From NCBI GenBank assembly GCA_964619955.1, contig CAZUJF010000003.1:1-64000 (forward strand): DNA of 64,000 nucleotides, written 5' to 3'. A model generated the notes under the pieces. That model was not told the origin of the DNA and ran no database searches. It was given only the letters and a program-made list of their open reading frames with translations. Position numbers and translations under genes: made by a program. This DNA comes from JACQFK01 sp964619955 (GTDB lineage: Bacteria; Planctomycetota; MHYJ01; JACPRB01). Positions 33,157-41,619 of this stretch are shown piece by piece; the first letter of the stretch is position 1, and each line of letters opens with the position of its first letter.

Positions 33157-34860
33157 ATGAACCTGATCCTCCTCGCCCTGCTCCAGGCCGCCGCTCCCGC
33201 CGCCGTCGAGCGCGGCGGGCTTCCCCGCTTCGCCCGCGTGATGGAGCGGGCCCGCGCCGGCGAAAAGAACGGGAAGGGCGACGCCTTCGTGCCCCGCGTG
33301 ATCTACCTCGGCTCCGCGGCGAGCACCGCCCCCGCGGGCTACCGGCCGGCGTTCACCCGGCGTCTGAAGGAGCTCCACCCCGGCGCGCCCCTCCTCGAGA
33401 CGAACGCCGGGCTCGCCGGCTCCGGCTCCTGGCTCGCCGCCTTCCGCGCGAAGTCCGACCTCATGGATCACTGGCTCTACGCGGACCTCGTCGTCGTGGA
33501 GCTCTCCGCGGGCGACGCGGCCGAGCCTCCCGCCCGCGCGGCCGCGGCCGTCGAGGGCGTCGTCCGCCAGATCCGCCGCCGCTACCCGCTTTCGGACCTC
33601 GTCTTCCTCCACTTTCCCGGCGGCCCCGTCGAGGCGCACGAGCGCGTCGCGGAGCACTACGGGATCCCGTCCCTTCGGGCGGCCGACGACGCCGCGGCGC
33701 TCGCCGGCCTCGAGGGACTCCTCGCCCGCTCCAAGCCGGGCGCGGAGAAGCCCGCCTCGCCTGCGCCGCTGGCGCCGGAGGCGATGGAGCGCGCCCAGGT
33801 CGTTCCCTACGAGAAGGCGGCCTTCGACGCGGGCTGGCTCGGCTGGCAGTTCAGCGCGAGCCCCCGCTTCCTTCACGTCCTCGAGGGCGCGACGCCCGGC
33901 GCCGTCGCCTCGATCCGCTTCAAGGGCCGCGCCTGCGGATGGTACGGCCTCACCGGGCCCGACGCCGGCGACGTCGAGGTCTCCGTCGACGGCGGCCCTT
34001 GGTCCCCGCAGCCCGGGCTCAAGGACCCGCCGCGGCCCCGCGGCTTCCTCGCCGCCGACGGGCTCGACCCCGCGAAGGAGCACGAACTCCGCGTCCGCGT
34101 CGTCTCGGGCCGCGTCCGCCTCGCCGGCTTCCTCGTGGACGGCGATCCCGTCTGGGAGGATCCCTACAAGGGGCTCGACCCGCTCGCCCGGGTGGACGAG
34201 GTCTATCGGGGCATCCCTCCGCTGCGCGGGGAGGCCCCCGCGGGCCGCCACGCCGCGCTGCCCCGCACGATGGAGCGCCTCCGCAGCGGCCCCTCGCTCA
34301 CGATCGTGATGCTGGGCGACAGCATCGTCAACGACACGAGCTCCTCGCGCTGGGAGCTCATGCTGGGCCGCCTCTACCCGAAATGCGCGGTGAAGAAGGT
34401 CACGTCCGTCCGCGGCTCCACCGGCTGCTGGTGGTACAAGGAGCCCGGCCGGGTGCAGGAATGGGTCCTCGTCCACCAGCCCGACCTGCTCATGATCGGC
34501 GGGATCAGCCAGCGGGACGACGTGGACTCGATCCGCTCCGTGGTCTCGCAGGTGCGCGCCGCCCGTCCGGAGACGGAGCTCCTCCTGATGACGGGCGCGT
34601 TCGGGACCTACGACCCGGTCGGGGACAAGGACTTCGCCCCTTCGGTCCCGGCGGACGGCCCCTCCTACCGTTCGCGCCTGTCGAAGCTGGCGCAGGACGA
34701 GAAGGCGGCGTTCATCGACTTCGCCGGGATCTGGGGCACCTATCTGAGGGAGTGCGGCAGGCCGAGGCTCTGGTACATGCGGGACCCGGTGCACGCCAAC
34801 GAGCGCGGCTTCCAGGTCCTGGGCCGGATCCTCGAGCGCTGGTTCGCGCCGCCTCAGTAG
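33157..34860 (+). CDS. Secreted protein with two SGNH-like modules
   Basis: A 567-residue protein with the minimal signal peptide MNLILLALLQ. The N-terminal module (about 40-200) has SGNH-like architecture, but block I reads YLGSAAS where GDS would be, so it is probably inactive. A beta-rich linker (about 210-340) follows. The C-terminal module has intact MLGDSIVND and PVHANERG blocks, giving Ser, Asp and His. Likely a carbohydrate esterase. The frame is open upstream to 32731, but that part overlaps the lipoprotein gene and its own -10. Its 3' end overlaps the convergent Ig-like gene by 7 bases. Confidence 0.8.
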   Translation: MNLILLALLQAAAPAAVERGGLPRFARVMERARAGEKNGKGDAFVPRVIYLGSAASTAPAGYRPAFTRRLKELHPGAPLLETNAGLAGSGSWLAAFRAKSDLMDHWLYADLVVVELSAGDAAEPPARAAAAVEGVVRQIRRRYPLSDLVFLHFPGGPVEAHERVAEHYGIPSLRAADDAAALAGLEGLLARSKPGAEKPASPAPLAPEAMERAQVVPYEKAAFDAGWLGWQFSASPRFLHVLEGATPGAVASIRFKGRACGWYGLTGPDAGDVEVSVDGGPWSPQPGLKDPPRPRGFLAADGLDPAKEHELRVRVVSGRVRLAGFLVDGDPVWEDPYKGLDPLARVDEVYRGIPPLRGEAPAGRHAALPRTMERLRSGPSLTIVMLGDSIVNDTSSSRWELMLGRLYPKCAVKKVTSVRGSTGCWWYKEPGRVQEWVLVHQPDLLMIGGISQRDDVDSIRSVVSQVRAARPETELLLMTGAFGTYDPVGDKDFAPSVPADGPSYRSRLSKLAQDEKAAFIDFAGIWGTYLRECGRPRLWYMRDPVHANERGFQVLGRILERWFAPPQ

Positions 34861-35549
34861 ACGGCGATGTCGATGCGGTCGGAGCAGGCTCCGAACCAGC
34901 AGACGCCGTCCTGGACCATCCGCCACTGCCAGCCGAACGTGCCCCGGGACTGGGGCGTGACGCGAAGCACGAAGTCCCGCTCCGCGCCTCCCGGCACCTC
35001 TTCGCCGGGGTCGAGGGGGATGCGGTTCGCGCCCCAGGCGAAGTTGTCCTGCGGCGCCTGGGAGCCCAGCCGGAAGCCGTCCGCGGCGGTCCAGGGGACC
35101 TGCCCGCTGTTCCGCATGCGGACCCGCAGGACCTGGGGTTTTCCGACGGGCATCATCAGGGGAACCTGCTGGGTCACGAAGACCGCGTCGCGGACCTCGA
35201 CCCGGTCCACCCGGACCTCCACGGGTTCCGTGCAGGCCCCGAACCAGCTGACCTGTTCCTGGACCATCCGCCACTGGAACACGTGGCGGCCGGTCCGGGA
35301 GGGCGCGAGAACCCGGAAATGGAAATCGTGTTCGTCCCCGGGCGGGAGCGGCTGGGCCCGGGCCATGACGGCGCGGTTGTTCCCCCAGACCAGCGTGTCC
35401 TGCGGCGCCTGGCTGCCCAGCCGAAAGGGACGGCCCGGATCCCAGGCGTCGGTCCCCGTATTCCGCATGCGGACGCGGACGGGGTAGGCGCGTCCCCCGA
35501 TCATCTCCGCGGGGACGTCCTGGGAGACGAAGTTCGCGTCGAGTCCCAC
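34854..35549 (-). CDS. Tandem NBR1-type Ig-like domain protein
   Basis: A 231-residue protein made of two repeats of about 110 residues, each with the pattern RVRMRNxG, FRLGSQAPQD, W, WRMVQ and CWFGAC-like endings, matching the NBR1/Next-to-BRCA1 central Ig-like fold. No signal peptide or enzyme domain. The GTG start at 35549 sits six bases after TATAGT. In bacteria this fold is usually a module of larger secreted proteins; here it stands alone. It may be an adaptor or a carbohydrate-binding partner. Confidence 0.83.
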   Translation of the reverse strand: MGLDANFVSQDVPAEMIGGRAYPVRVRMRNTGTDAWDPGRPFRLGSQAPQDTLVWGNNRAVMARAQPLPPGDEHDFHFRVLAPSRTGRHVFQWRMVQEQVSWFGACTEPVEVRVDRVEVRDAVFVTQQVPLMMPVGKPQVLRVRMRNSGQVPWTAADGFRLGSQAPQDNFAWGANRIPLDPGEEVPGGAERDFVLRVTPQSRGTFGWQWRMVQDGVCWFGACSDRIDIAVY

Positions 35550-35555
35550 GGGAAA

Positions 35556-35561
35556 ACTATA
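35556..35561 (-). promoter_or_regulatory. -10 element of the Ig-like gene
   Basis: TATAGT on the minus strand, six bases before the GTG start codon. Confidence 0.55.
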
Positions 35562-35600
35562 CCCCGGGAAGTCAGGGTCAGGGGGCGAGTGCGGGGGCCG

Positions 35601-35677
35601 CGGGGATCGGGAGATGTCCTCTGCCGGAGTTGAGCGGCGAAGGGGCGTTCAGGTAGGCGAGTTTGGGTTATCCGGCC
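35601..35677. repeat. 77-bp direct repeat, copy 1
   Basis: Identical over 77 bases to 39732-39808. It lies in a roughly 525-base gap (35550-36074) that holds no recognisable gene. No terminal inverted repeats or target-site duplications are evident. The rest of the gap, 35678-36074, shows nothing I can support. Confidence 0.9.
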
Positions 35678-36074
35678 TGGCGGCCGGCCCGAACTCCTCC
35701 GGAATCCGCGTCCCCCTGGAGCGCCTATGCAGCCAAACACCGAAGCGCCGTCGAAGCTCGGTGAGCGCCTGCCCGTTCACGCTGATCATGGCCGTTCCTT
35801 TGTGCTGAACGGCCGGAATTTTCCGCCCGAGCGAGGGTCAGGTCACGCAGGGTTGCCGGAAGGGCACGATAGGGATCCGCTTCCCGCTCAATCACCTCGG
35901 ACCCTCCCATCCCAGGTCGCGAAGCACGGCGTCTCGCCTCGTCTGAACCGAATCCAAATTAAACTCGAGGTGCAACCTCTTGCGAACGGAGAACAGAAGC
36001 CCGGCGATATCGCAAACACGGGGATCCCCCACCACATTCGGAGTCGCAAAGCGCCCCTGAGCCGATATCAAAGG

Positions 36075-37106
36075 TCATTCCTTGAGTCTCCTCTCCCATG
36101 ATTCGCGAAGGATGTCGACCCGTTCTTCTTCGGACTTCGTTTCCCACCAAGCTCGAATCTCGGCGGGCTGCACTTGACTCTTTAGCGTCAACACCTGAAG
36201 ACTCTGCCCCACCGCAACCCGAACCATTTCTTCAGGGTCATTCACAAGCTCAAGAAGGAGTTCCACACTTTTGACCCGTATAAACCACCTCAGTATGTGC
36301 GCCGTCGCCGCCCTGACGATGGGTTGCTTACTGCGCACCGATGCGGCGATCCCCTCGTCGAAAGCCGGGCTCCTCAAGAGGCGTCCATCAGCTCTACTGA
36401 CATGGTCCGGGGAAATGAAGACAAAGGTCGCTTTAGTCAGCTCTGGCCAAGACCGGAACAGCTCAGAACCCTGACGCGGGTCCAACCCCTTCAGCCAGGT
36501 ATCGTCATGCTTTCCAATGGAGAACATGTTTGTCGCGTTCTCGTTAAGTTGTAGCGTGTACATGCGGTCGCTGAAGGGAGTGAACGCATCATCAAAGTCA
36601 ATCGTCGCCAAAGCACTCTTGACGATCAGGCCGTCTACGAGTTCCGCGCGGCCGATTGCCAGCGAGCGAACGGCCGTGAGGAGGTGTTTCAAATCACCAT
36701 CAGGAAGAACATCTGGGCGAGCGAGAACCTCAAAGGCCTCACTTCTTGCCCAAAATAGTCCTGTCTCTGATATAGTGCCAGAGTGCTTGTCAAGTATGTT
36801 AATGGCCTTGAGCTGGTCCAGCCGTAAAAGCAAAGCCTGAGCTTGCACCCTGACCTCGCGGGATTGACCATTAACTGACGCCTCCTTCAGCGCCGGTCGT
36901 ACCCTCTCCCCGATCCCCAAGAGGGCCGTAGCTGCTTGATCCAGGACATCATGTTCCGCGTTCCCCAGTCTTTCAATCAGACCCCGAATCTTCTCCCTAT
37001 CCTGCCCCGCCTTTTCATCCTTAGAATTATTACCTCGAATGGGATGCGGAGAAGAGCGACACCCTGGGAGACTGAGCAGCACAATAGCCAGAACTCGCAG
37101 AAACAC
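36075..37106 (-). CDS. HEAT-repeat lipoprotein
   Basis: A 343-residue protein. The GTG at 37106 is chosen because GAGGTGG lies just before it and it starts a proper lipoprotein signal peptide with lipobox LSLPGC. HEAT-like helical repeats fill most of the mature protein (for example DQAATALLGIGERVRPAL and VELLLELVNDPEEMVRVAVG). Its GC content is near 52 %, clearly below the flanking genes, which suggests transfer. Function unknown, probably a protein-binding scaffold at the inner face of a membrane. Confidence 0.72.
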   Translation of the reverse strand: MFLRVLAIVLLSLPGCRSSPHPIRGNNSKDEKAGQDREKIRGLIERLGNAEHDVLDQAATALLGIGERVRPALKEASVNGQSREVRVQAQALLLRLDQLKAINILDKHSGTISETGLFWARSEAFEVLARPDVLPDGDLKHLLTAVRSLAIGRAELVDGLIVKSALATIDFDDAFTPFSDRMYTLQLNENATNMFSIGKHDDTWLKGLDPRQGSELFRSWPELTKATFVFISPDHVSRADGRLLRSPAFDEGIAASVRSKQPIVRAATAHILRWFIRVKSVELLLELVNDPEEMVRVAVGQSLQVLTLKSQVQPAEIRAWWETKSEEERVDILRESWERRLKE

Positions 37107-37210
37107 TCTGCCACCTCGACATGCAACCTCGAGGACTCTGACGCCAGCCGATTCCCAGTCGACGCCTGCTGGAGAGTCACTACTCCACACAGTTCCACTG
37201 ACACGCTCGC

Positions 37211-37477
37211 CTAATACATGAAGAAGTATCCATAATACCGCTTTATGGCCAACACTGTCACAACCGCCAAAGCAAAGATAACTAGACTACGCCACAGCGC
37301 CCTTTGATTCAGCATCTTGCGACATTTCGGACAAAAGAGACCTGGCGTAGTGGCATCCTCTGGCGACGCAAGATCACTAACCACCCAAGCAAGCCCCCAA
37401 GGATGCCATACCTTTCCAAACGTGTGCCCAAGCCCCCTAATGCCGCATCTGACGCAGGAGAGATCATTTAAGACCAT
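37211..37477 (-). CDS. Small zinc-ribbon membrane protein
   Basis: An 88-residue protein with two CxxC pairs (SCVRCG near the start, FCPKC near residue 50) that could bind one zinc, followed by a C-terminal transmembrane helix (about 62-78). No known family. Low GC like its neighbour and in the same orientation, 100 bases upstream of it. A Shine-Dalgarno sequence is not obvious, so this call is moderate. Confidence 0.5.
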   Translation of the reverse strand: MVLNDLSCVRCGIRGLGHTFGKVWHPWGLAWVVSDLASPEDATTPGLFCPKCRKMLNQRALWRSLVIFALAVVTVLAIKRYYGYFFMY

Positions 37478-37613
37478 TCGGAGGCAGCCTCAGAACACAG
37501 CCTCTAGTCTTTCAGTGCACAGCATGGTCGCCAGTAATAACTCCATTAGTGCGCGTGACCGTCGACTTTGCCTTGATCACGTAGTCGGTCCACCAACTGC
37601 TACCCTCCCAGCC

Positions 37614-39473
37614 TCAGCGGATCGCCTTACCCTGACCCGAGACGGGCAGCAGGGTGGCCTTCAGGATCTTGGCCTCGCCCTCCCACATCCCGAACATCAG
37701 AGCTCTCTTGTCGGGGATTTCAAGCCACGGCGCCATGCTCAAGCGGCCGTAGTCCTCCCAGGACAATACCTTCTTTCCATCCACGAACGTTGTAAGGCCC
37801 GACTTCCTTATTTTGAATTCAAAGGTCTGCGGAACCCCCTTTTTCAGGAATCGGCCGGCTACCGTCGATGGGTTCTCCATGGCGTTCTTGCCGTCGATCA
37901 GGGTCAGGCCGCTGAAGTATTTGAAGTTCTTCCAACTGTCGTAAGCGACGCCCCATTGCACACCGCCGCGGCTCAACCCGAAAGTCAGATTGTTGGCGCC
38001 AGAGATCTGCTCCGCTACGATCGTCAGGTCGTACTCTTCCGGCGGCGCGTACGGGATCTGAATGCGCGCACTTTCGGCGCCTCCGCCGCGAAGCTCACCT
38101 CGCTCCAGCTTCCAAGTCCCCGCCACGCTGTCCCGGGCCGGATCGACCATCGCCAACAAGTTGACCGCACCTTTCACCAGCAGGGGCGCTGCCGCTTCGG
38201 ATGTCTCCGCCAGTCTCTTCTCGATCTTGGAGCGAAGAAGGCTCGTTGCGCTCGGCAACGCCCCCTCGTAGATGCTTCGCGCGCGCTCAAGGAGCCGGCT
38301 CTTCCGCAGTGGACTTTTCTCCTTTTCCCCTAGTTCGAACCAACCGTCCGCCAACGACGTCCGCTCCGCCGCTCCCTCCGGGAACGCGAGTTCCTTCTCC
38401 GCTAACGCTTTCAGCGCCGGGTCCGAACCAATTACAAGGAAGCGCAAGCCCAGATCCCAGGACCCTTTCACGAAGCACACGTACTTGCCCATCTCAAGAT
38501 TCGCCCCGGGATCGTGGCTGTCCTTCGCCAGCCGCTCAAGTATCTTCTTCAGTCCCAGGAACAGGCTCTTCATTTCTCCGACTTGTTTCGATAGCGTGGA
38601 CGCCCGAGCGCTGAGCCCGGAATCGCCGGTCTTCTTGGCCTGTACGACTGCCGCGGCCGCAGCCTTGTCCGCAGCGTCATACTGGTCCGCCGCGATCAGA
38701 TCTTCCACATGTCTCAAATGCGCCTCGGCCAGCGCGGCGACATCCTCCGGCATCCTCACGCTCTTGATGAGCGCGGCAAGCGTGGCCGATTTCATTTGCA
38801 GGAGATCCACGTCGAAATGTTCCGTTCTCCGAACGGCCGCGAGCACGGCCGTATCCACATCCCCTGCTTGCGCCGCCAAATCTTCCGCCTCACGGTAGAG
38901 AATCCAGAGGCCCGAGGGGTCGTCCACGGATTTGCGCGCTTCGTCCAGAAGCCGCTTGGCCAACGATCTCTGTTCGGTCGCCCCCTTCTTGGCGTAGTCC
39001 GCCTTGAAGAGATCTCGGACAAGTTTCTCAGGTTCCTTTTGCTTGCTTGCGTCCGGGACGGGGAGGCGCTTGCTGACGTCGACCGGCGCAGGCGGTGGCC
39101 CTGCCGGCGGGCCCGCGGGGTCAGGGTTCACTGTGGCGGCTGGATCCGGCGGCTTCGGAGTTGGAGGACGCATGATGGCCACCTTGCCGTCGTGTATGAG
39201 CTTGTTGAGTTGGTTCACCGCGCGGAGACGGTCGCCCGCGAGCTTCTGTCGCTCGGTATCCCCGATTTCCTGTAAGACCAGGAATTTGATCCTGGCCTCC
39301 TCCAGCTTGAATCCCGCCTCGATGAACTCGGGTACTGACGACGTCGAGCGTGCTTTCTCATAGGAAGCTTTGGCTTCCTCAAGCAGAGCGTCAGCCTTTC
39401 CCAGGATCTTCCCTGTGTCGACCTCCTGGGAAGTTCCAAGAAGCAGGACGATCGCCGCAAGGAGTCGGGCCAT
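37614..39473 (-). CDS. Secreted helical-repeat protein with LamG/DUF1080-like C-terminal domain
   Basis: A 619-residue protein with a signal peptide followed by Gln (GTSQ). A helical N-terminal part, a Pro-rich linker (about 103-130) and a long helical middle are followed by a C-terminal beta-sandwich (about 440-610) resembling the 3-keto-disaccharide-hydrolase/LamG-type domain of planctomycete exported proteins. Substrate not assignable. AAGGGA precedes the ATG and a 70-bp repeat containing a promoter-like segment lies about 120 bases upstream. Confidence 0.72.
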   Translation of the reverse strand: MARLLAAIVLLLGTSQEVDTGKILGKADALLEEAKASYEKARSTSSVPEFIEAGFKLEEARIKFLVLQEIGDTERQKLAGDRLRAVNQLNKLIHDGKVAIMRPPTPKPPDPAATVNPDPAGPPAGPPPAPVDVSKRLPVPDASKQKEPEKLVRDLFKADYAKKGATEQRSLAKRLLDEARKSVDDPSGLWILYREAEDLAAQAGDVDTAVLAAVRRTEHFDVDLLQMKSATLAALIKSVRMPEDVAALAEAHLRHVEDLIAADQYDAADKAAAAAVVQAKKTGDSGLSARASTLSKQVGEMKSLFLGLKKILERLAKDSHDPGANLEMGKYVCFVKGSWDLGLRFLVIGSDPALKALAEKELAFPEGAAERTSLADGWFELGEKEKSPLRKSRLLERARSIYEGALPSATSLLRSKIEKRLAETSEAAAPLLVKGAVNLLAMVDPARDSVAGTWKLERGELRGGGAESARIQIPYAPPEEYDLTIVAEQISGANNLTFGLSRGGVQWGVAYDSWKNFKYFSGLTLIDGKNAMENPSTVAGRFLKKGVPQTFEFKIRKSGLTTFVDGKKVLSWEDYGRLSMAPWLEIPDKRALMFGMWEGEAKILKATLLPVSGQGKAIR

Positions 39474-39590
39474 ACCGAAGTCCCTTATCTGGGCATTAGG
39501 AGTATATGCAGGCTACCGCCAACGAAGAGAGAAAGCCATCATTCGGAAGCCAATCCCGAGCGGCCAACTGAGCGAGGGGTTGTTCGGCCA

Positions 39591-39660
39591 GGAGCGTAAG
39601 GCGTTCGAACCGGTTCAAGTGTAGCACGACAAGGGAAGGAGAGGACGGAGAACCCACCCA
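39591..39660. repeat. 70-bp promoter/leader repeat, copy A
   Basis: Matches 40337-40406 with one mismatch. On the minus strand it contains TGCTACACT (39626-39618, an extended -10) followed by GAACCGGTTC, a perfect 10-bp palindrome (39616-39607), then GAACGCCTTACG in the leader. It lies upstream of the gene at 37614-39473, as copy B does for 39839-40303. Confidence 0.85.
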
Positions 39661-39731
39661 CCCCCAAGGCAAAACCCCCGCGGCCGATCCTCCTTTGCTC
39701 ATCTCCTGGGGCTGGAGGAGGACAGGGGCCA

Positions 39732-39808
39732 CGGGGATCGGGAGATGTCCTCTGCCGGAGTTGAGCGGCGAAGGGGCGTTCAGGTAGGCGAGTTTGGGTT
39801 ATCCGGCC
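39732..39808. repeat. 77-bp direct repeat, copy 2
   Basis: Identical to 35601-35677. It sits in a 365-base gap (39474-39838), 30 bases beyond the stop of the pseudopilin-like gene. The gap also holds the 70-bp repeat copy A and nothing else recognisable. Confidence 0.9.
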
Positions 39809-39838
39809 CTTGGAACCCGGGAGCCATTTTCAGATCCA

Positions 39839-40303
39839 CTACCGGGGTCCGCCGATCCGCTGTTCGATGTCGTCCGGGGTGTCGAAGACACGATCAGGCC
39901 CCGCCGAACCCACGCGGTACCCCATCGGCACGGGCTCTAGGATCTCGTAGCGCAGCGGGGTGCCCCAGGGATCCAGGTAGGACGCCTTCGGATCCAGTTC
40001 CTCGAGGGTCGCGGGAAGCCGTTTGCGGTCCATCAGGAAACGCGGGAAGCGCAGGCTGACGGACATGACCTGCTGCCAGGCCTGACTCCGAAGCACGCCG
40101 ACCATGGACGTCTCGGTCGCCCGCTGACTCTGGATCGCGGACCGCAGGCTCATCACGGAGAAGATGCCGAGCCCGATTATCACGGTCACGTTGACCGCTG
40201 CACGCCGCCCGTGGGGACCCATGTCCCGGAGTTTACCCGCTTCAGAACTTCCGCGAGATAAACTTCCGTCTTGAGGCGCTCCGCGGTCCCGCTCCTTGGG
40301 CAT
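39839..40303 (-). CDS. Pseudopilin-like membrane protein
   Basis: A 154-residue protein with one transmembrane helix (about residues 37-53) and a periplasmic tail with YLDPWGTPLRYE and GSAGPDRVFDTPDD, which is the C-terminal pattern of GspG-type pseudopilins, including the acidic calcium-site region. There is no prepilin peptidase signal at the very N-terminus, so it may be an anchored relative. The ATG at 40303 is favoured because an upstream GTG (40333) overlaps a degenerate -10/repeat sequence. Confidence 0.62.
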   Translation of the reverse strand: MPKERDRGAPQDGSLSRGSSEAGKLRDMGPHGRRAAVNVTVIIGLGIFSVMSLRSAIQSQRATETSMVGVLRSQAWQQVMSVSLRFPRFLMDRKRLPATLEELDPKASYLDPWGTPLRYEILEPVPMGYRVGSAGPDRVFDTPDDIEQRIGGPR

Positions 40304-40336
40304 AAGGCATTCTAAGCGGTTGAATGATAGCACGAG
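40303..40336. repeat. Degenerate copy of the 70-bp repeat
   Basis: Shares the order of motifs (TGCTATCAT on the minus strand, then a broken version of the palindrome, then a GAATGCCTTATG-like tract) with copies A and B. It places a -10-like hexamer just upstream of the start at 40303. Confidence 0.5.
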
Positions 40337-40406
40337 GGAGCGTAAGGCGTTCGAACCGGTTCAGGTGTAGCACGACAAGGGAAGGAGAGGACGGAGAACC
40401 CACCCA
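40337..40406. repeat. 70-bp promoter/leader repeat, copy B
   Basis: Same as 39591-39660 with one mismatch, which turns the -10 into TACACC. It lies immediately upstream of the pseudopilin-like gene, next to the degenerate copy. A shorter relic (GAACGCCTTACG, around 41544-41556) lies in the leader of the next upstream gene. Confidence 0.85.
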
Positions 40407-40463
40407 AGGATCAGCCCGCCAGAGCCCCCAGGCCGAACGCTCATTCCTCGGCCTCGTGTCGAG

Positions 40464-41489
40464 TCACTTCTTTTCGCGGGGCGAACTCCCGTCAGGACCG
40501 TCATGTTTGCAGTTGCCGTGCTGGTACTCCCGGACCTTTTCCCTCAAGGCCGCCTCCGCGACTCCGAAGTGGTCCATCGCCGCTCTGAAGAGCTCCTCGG
40601 CCCTGGCGTACTTGCGCGGCGCTCCCTCCAAGAACGCCTGAACGGCGCGCTTATCTTTGCCGAGCCCGTCAATCAGGGCGTGGGACAGAATGCCGCTCAA
40701 TTGCCCCGGCTCGGTCAGGTCGACCCGGCAGACGGCAAAATGAACTGGCTTGCCGGACGGCAGCAGCAACGCGATAAACGCAATCCTGGCCGGAATGGCG
40801 CGTCGAATCCTGGCGGCATCCTCTTTGGGGATCCTCTCCGGATGGTGAAGCAGCGTGTAGGCGAACAGCGCCGACTCGGCCAGGTCTTCACCCTTCGGGT
40901 TCTTCCGGGCGTACTCGGTGACAAAGCGGCCGTCCTGCTTCTGTGCCGCCAGCCACCCGGGGGACGCGCGGTGCTCCTTGTCCCAGGCCGCATGCACCGA
41001 CTCGTGAAAAATGGTCTCCTCCAGATCGTGCGTTCCCATGCGCCGGGTCGCATTGTCGGAGTACAGGACGATCAGCCCCGCATCGCTGAAGGCGGTGGCG
41101 TTCTCCCCGCCCTTGTGGATCACGACCCGGTTGACGCCGCGACGCAGCAGCGTGGGGAGTTTTCCCAGCCGCGGGGTGTAGCGGAGCGCCTCCTTGCGGG
41201 CCTGCTCCTCCGTCTCGAACCGGATGTCGACCGCCAGGTCGATGCTCGTGCCGTCCCGGTACGTCGACACGAACAGGAAGGCGGGCTTGTGGAGTGTGGC
41301 GGAGTTATCCGTCTTGTCGGGCATCTCCGCCTGGCCCTGCCCCAGGGACCTGAGGTCGACAAAGGTGTCCGGGTCGGACTCCTGGATGAAGTCGAAGTCG
41401 GTGCCGACAACGGACGAATCATAAAGCGGCGTATCGTCGGCCTGGTACGCCGAGGCCAGCAGCAAGGCCGTGGCGATCAGGGATTTCAT
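40464..41489 (-). CDS. Secreted putative zinc metallopeptidase
   Basis: A 341-residue protein with a signal peptide ending before Gln (ASAYQ). The zincin motif is HESVH (His162, Glu163, His166), with EDLAESALFAY downstream as a candidate for the third ligand. The family is not recognised. TATAAT (41589-41584) lies about 95 bases upstream on the minus strand, and its leader contains the GAACGCCTTACG relic of the island repeat. Confidence 0.7.
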   Translation of the reverse strand: MKSLIATALLLASAYQADDTPLYDSSVVGTDFDFIQESDPDTFVDLRSLGQGQAEMPDKTDNSATLHKPAFLFVSTYRDGTSIDLAVDIRFETEEQARKEALRYTPRLGKLPTLLRRGVNRVVIHKGGENATAFSDAGLIVLYSDNATRRMGTHDLEETIFHESVHAAWDKEHRASPGWLAAQKQDGRFVTEYARKNPKGEDLAESALFAYTLLHHPERIPKEDAARIRRAIPARIAFIALLLPSGKPVHFAVCRVDLTEPGQLSGILSHALIDGLGKDKRAVQAFLEGAPRKYARAEELFRAAMDHFGVAEAALREKVREYQHGNCKHDGPDGSSPREKK

Positions 41490-41619
41490 AGGTCATCGCT
41501 TAAGGGAAGATCCGCGACATCGAGCAGACGAGACCCTGGAGAGACGTAAGGCGTTCACAGCAATTTCGGAGGGGCACAGGGGGATTATAGGCGGTTCCCC
41601 ACGAGCCCGCCGCGACCCC

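Noticed and set aside
35601..39808. Insertion sequence, integron attC or phage attachment sites at the 77-bp repeats
   Set aside because: No transposase, integrase, inverted ends, target-site duplications or attC core sites are visible.
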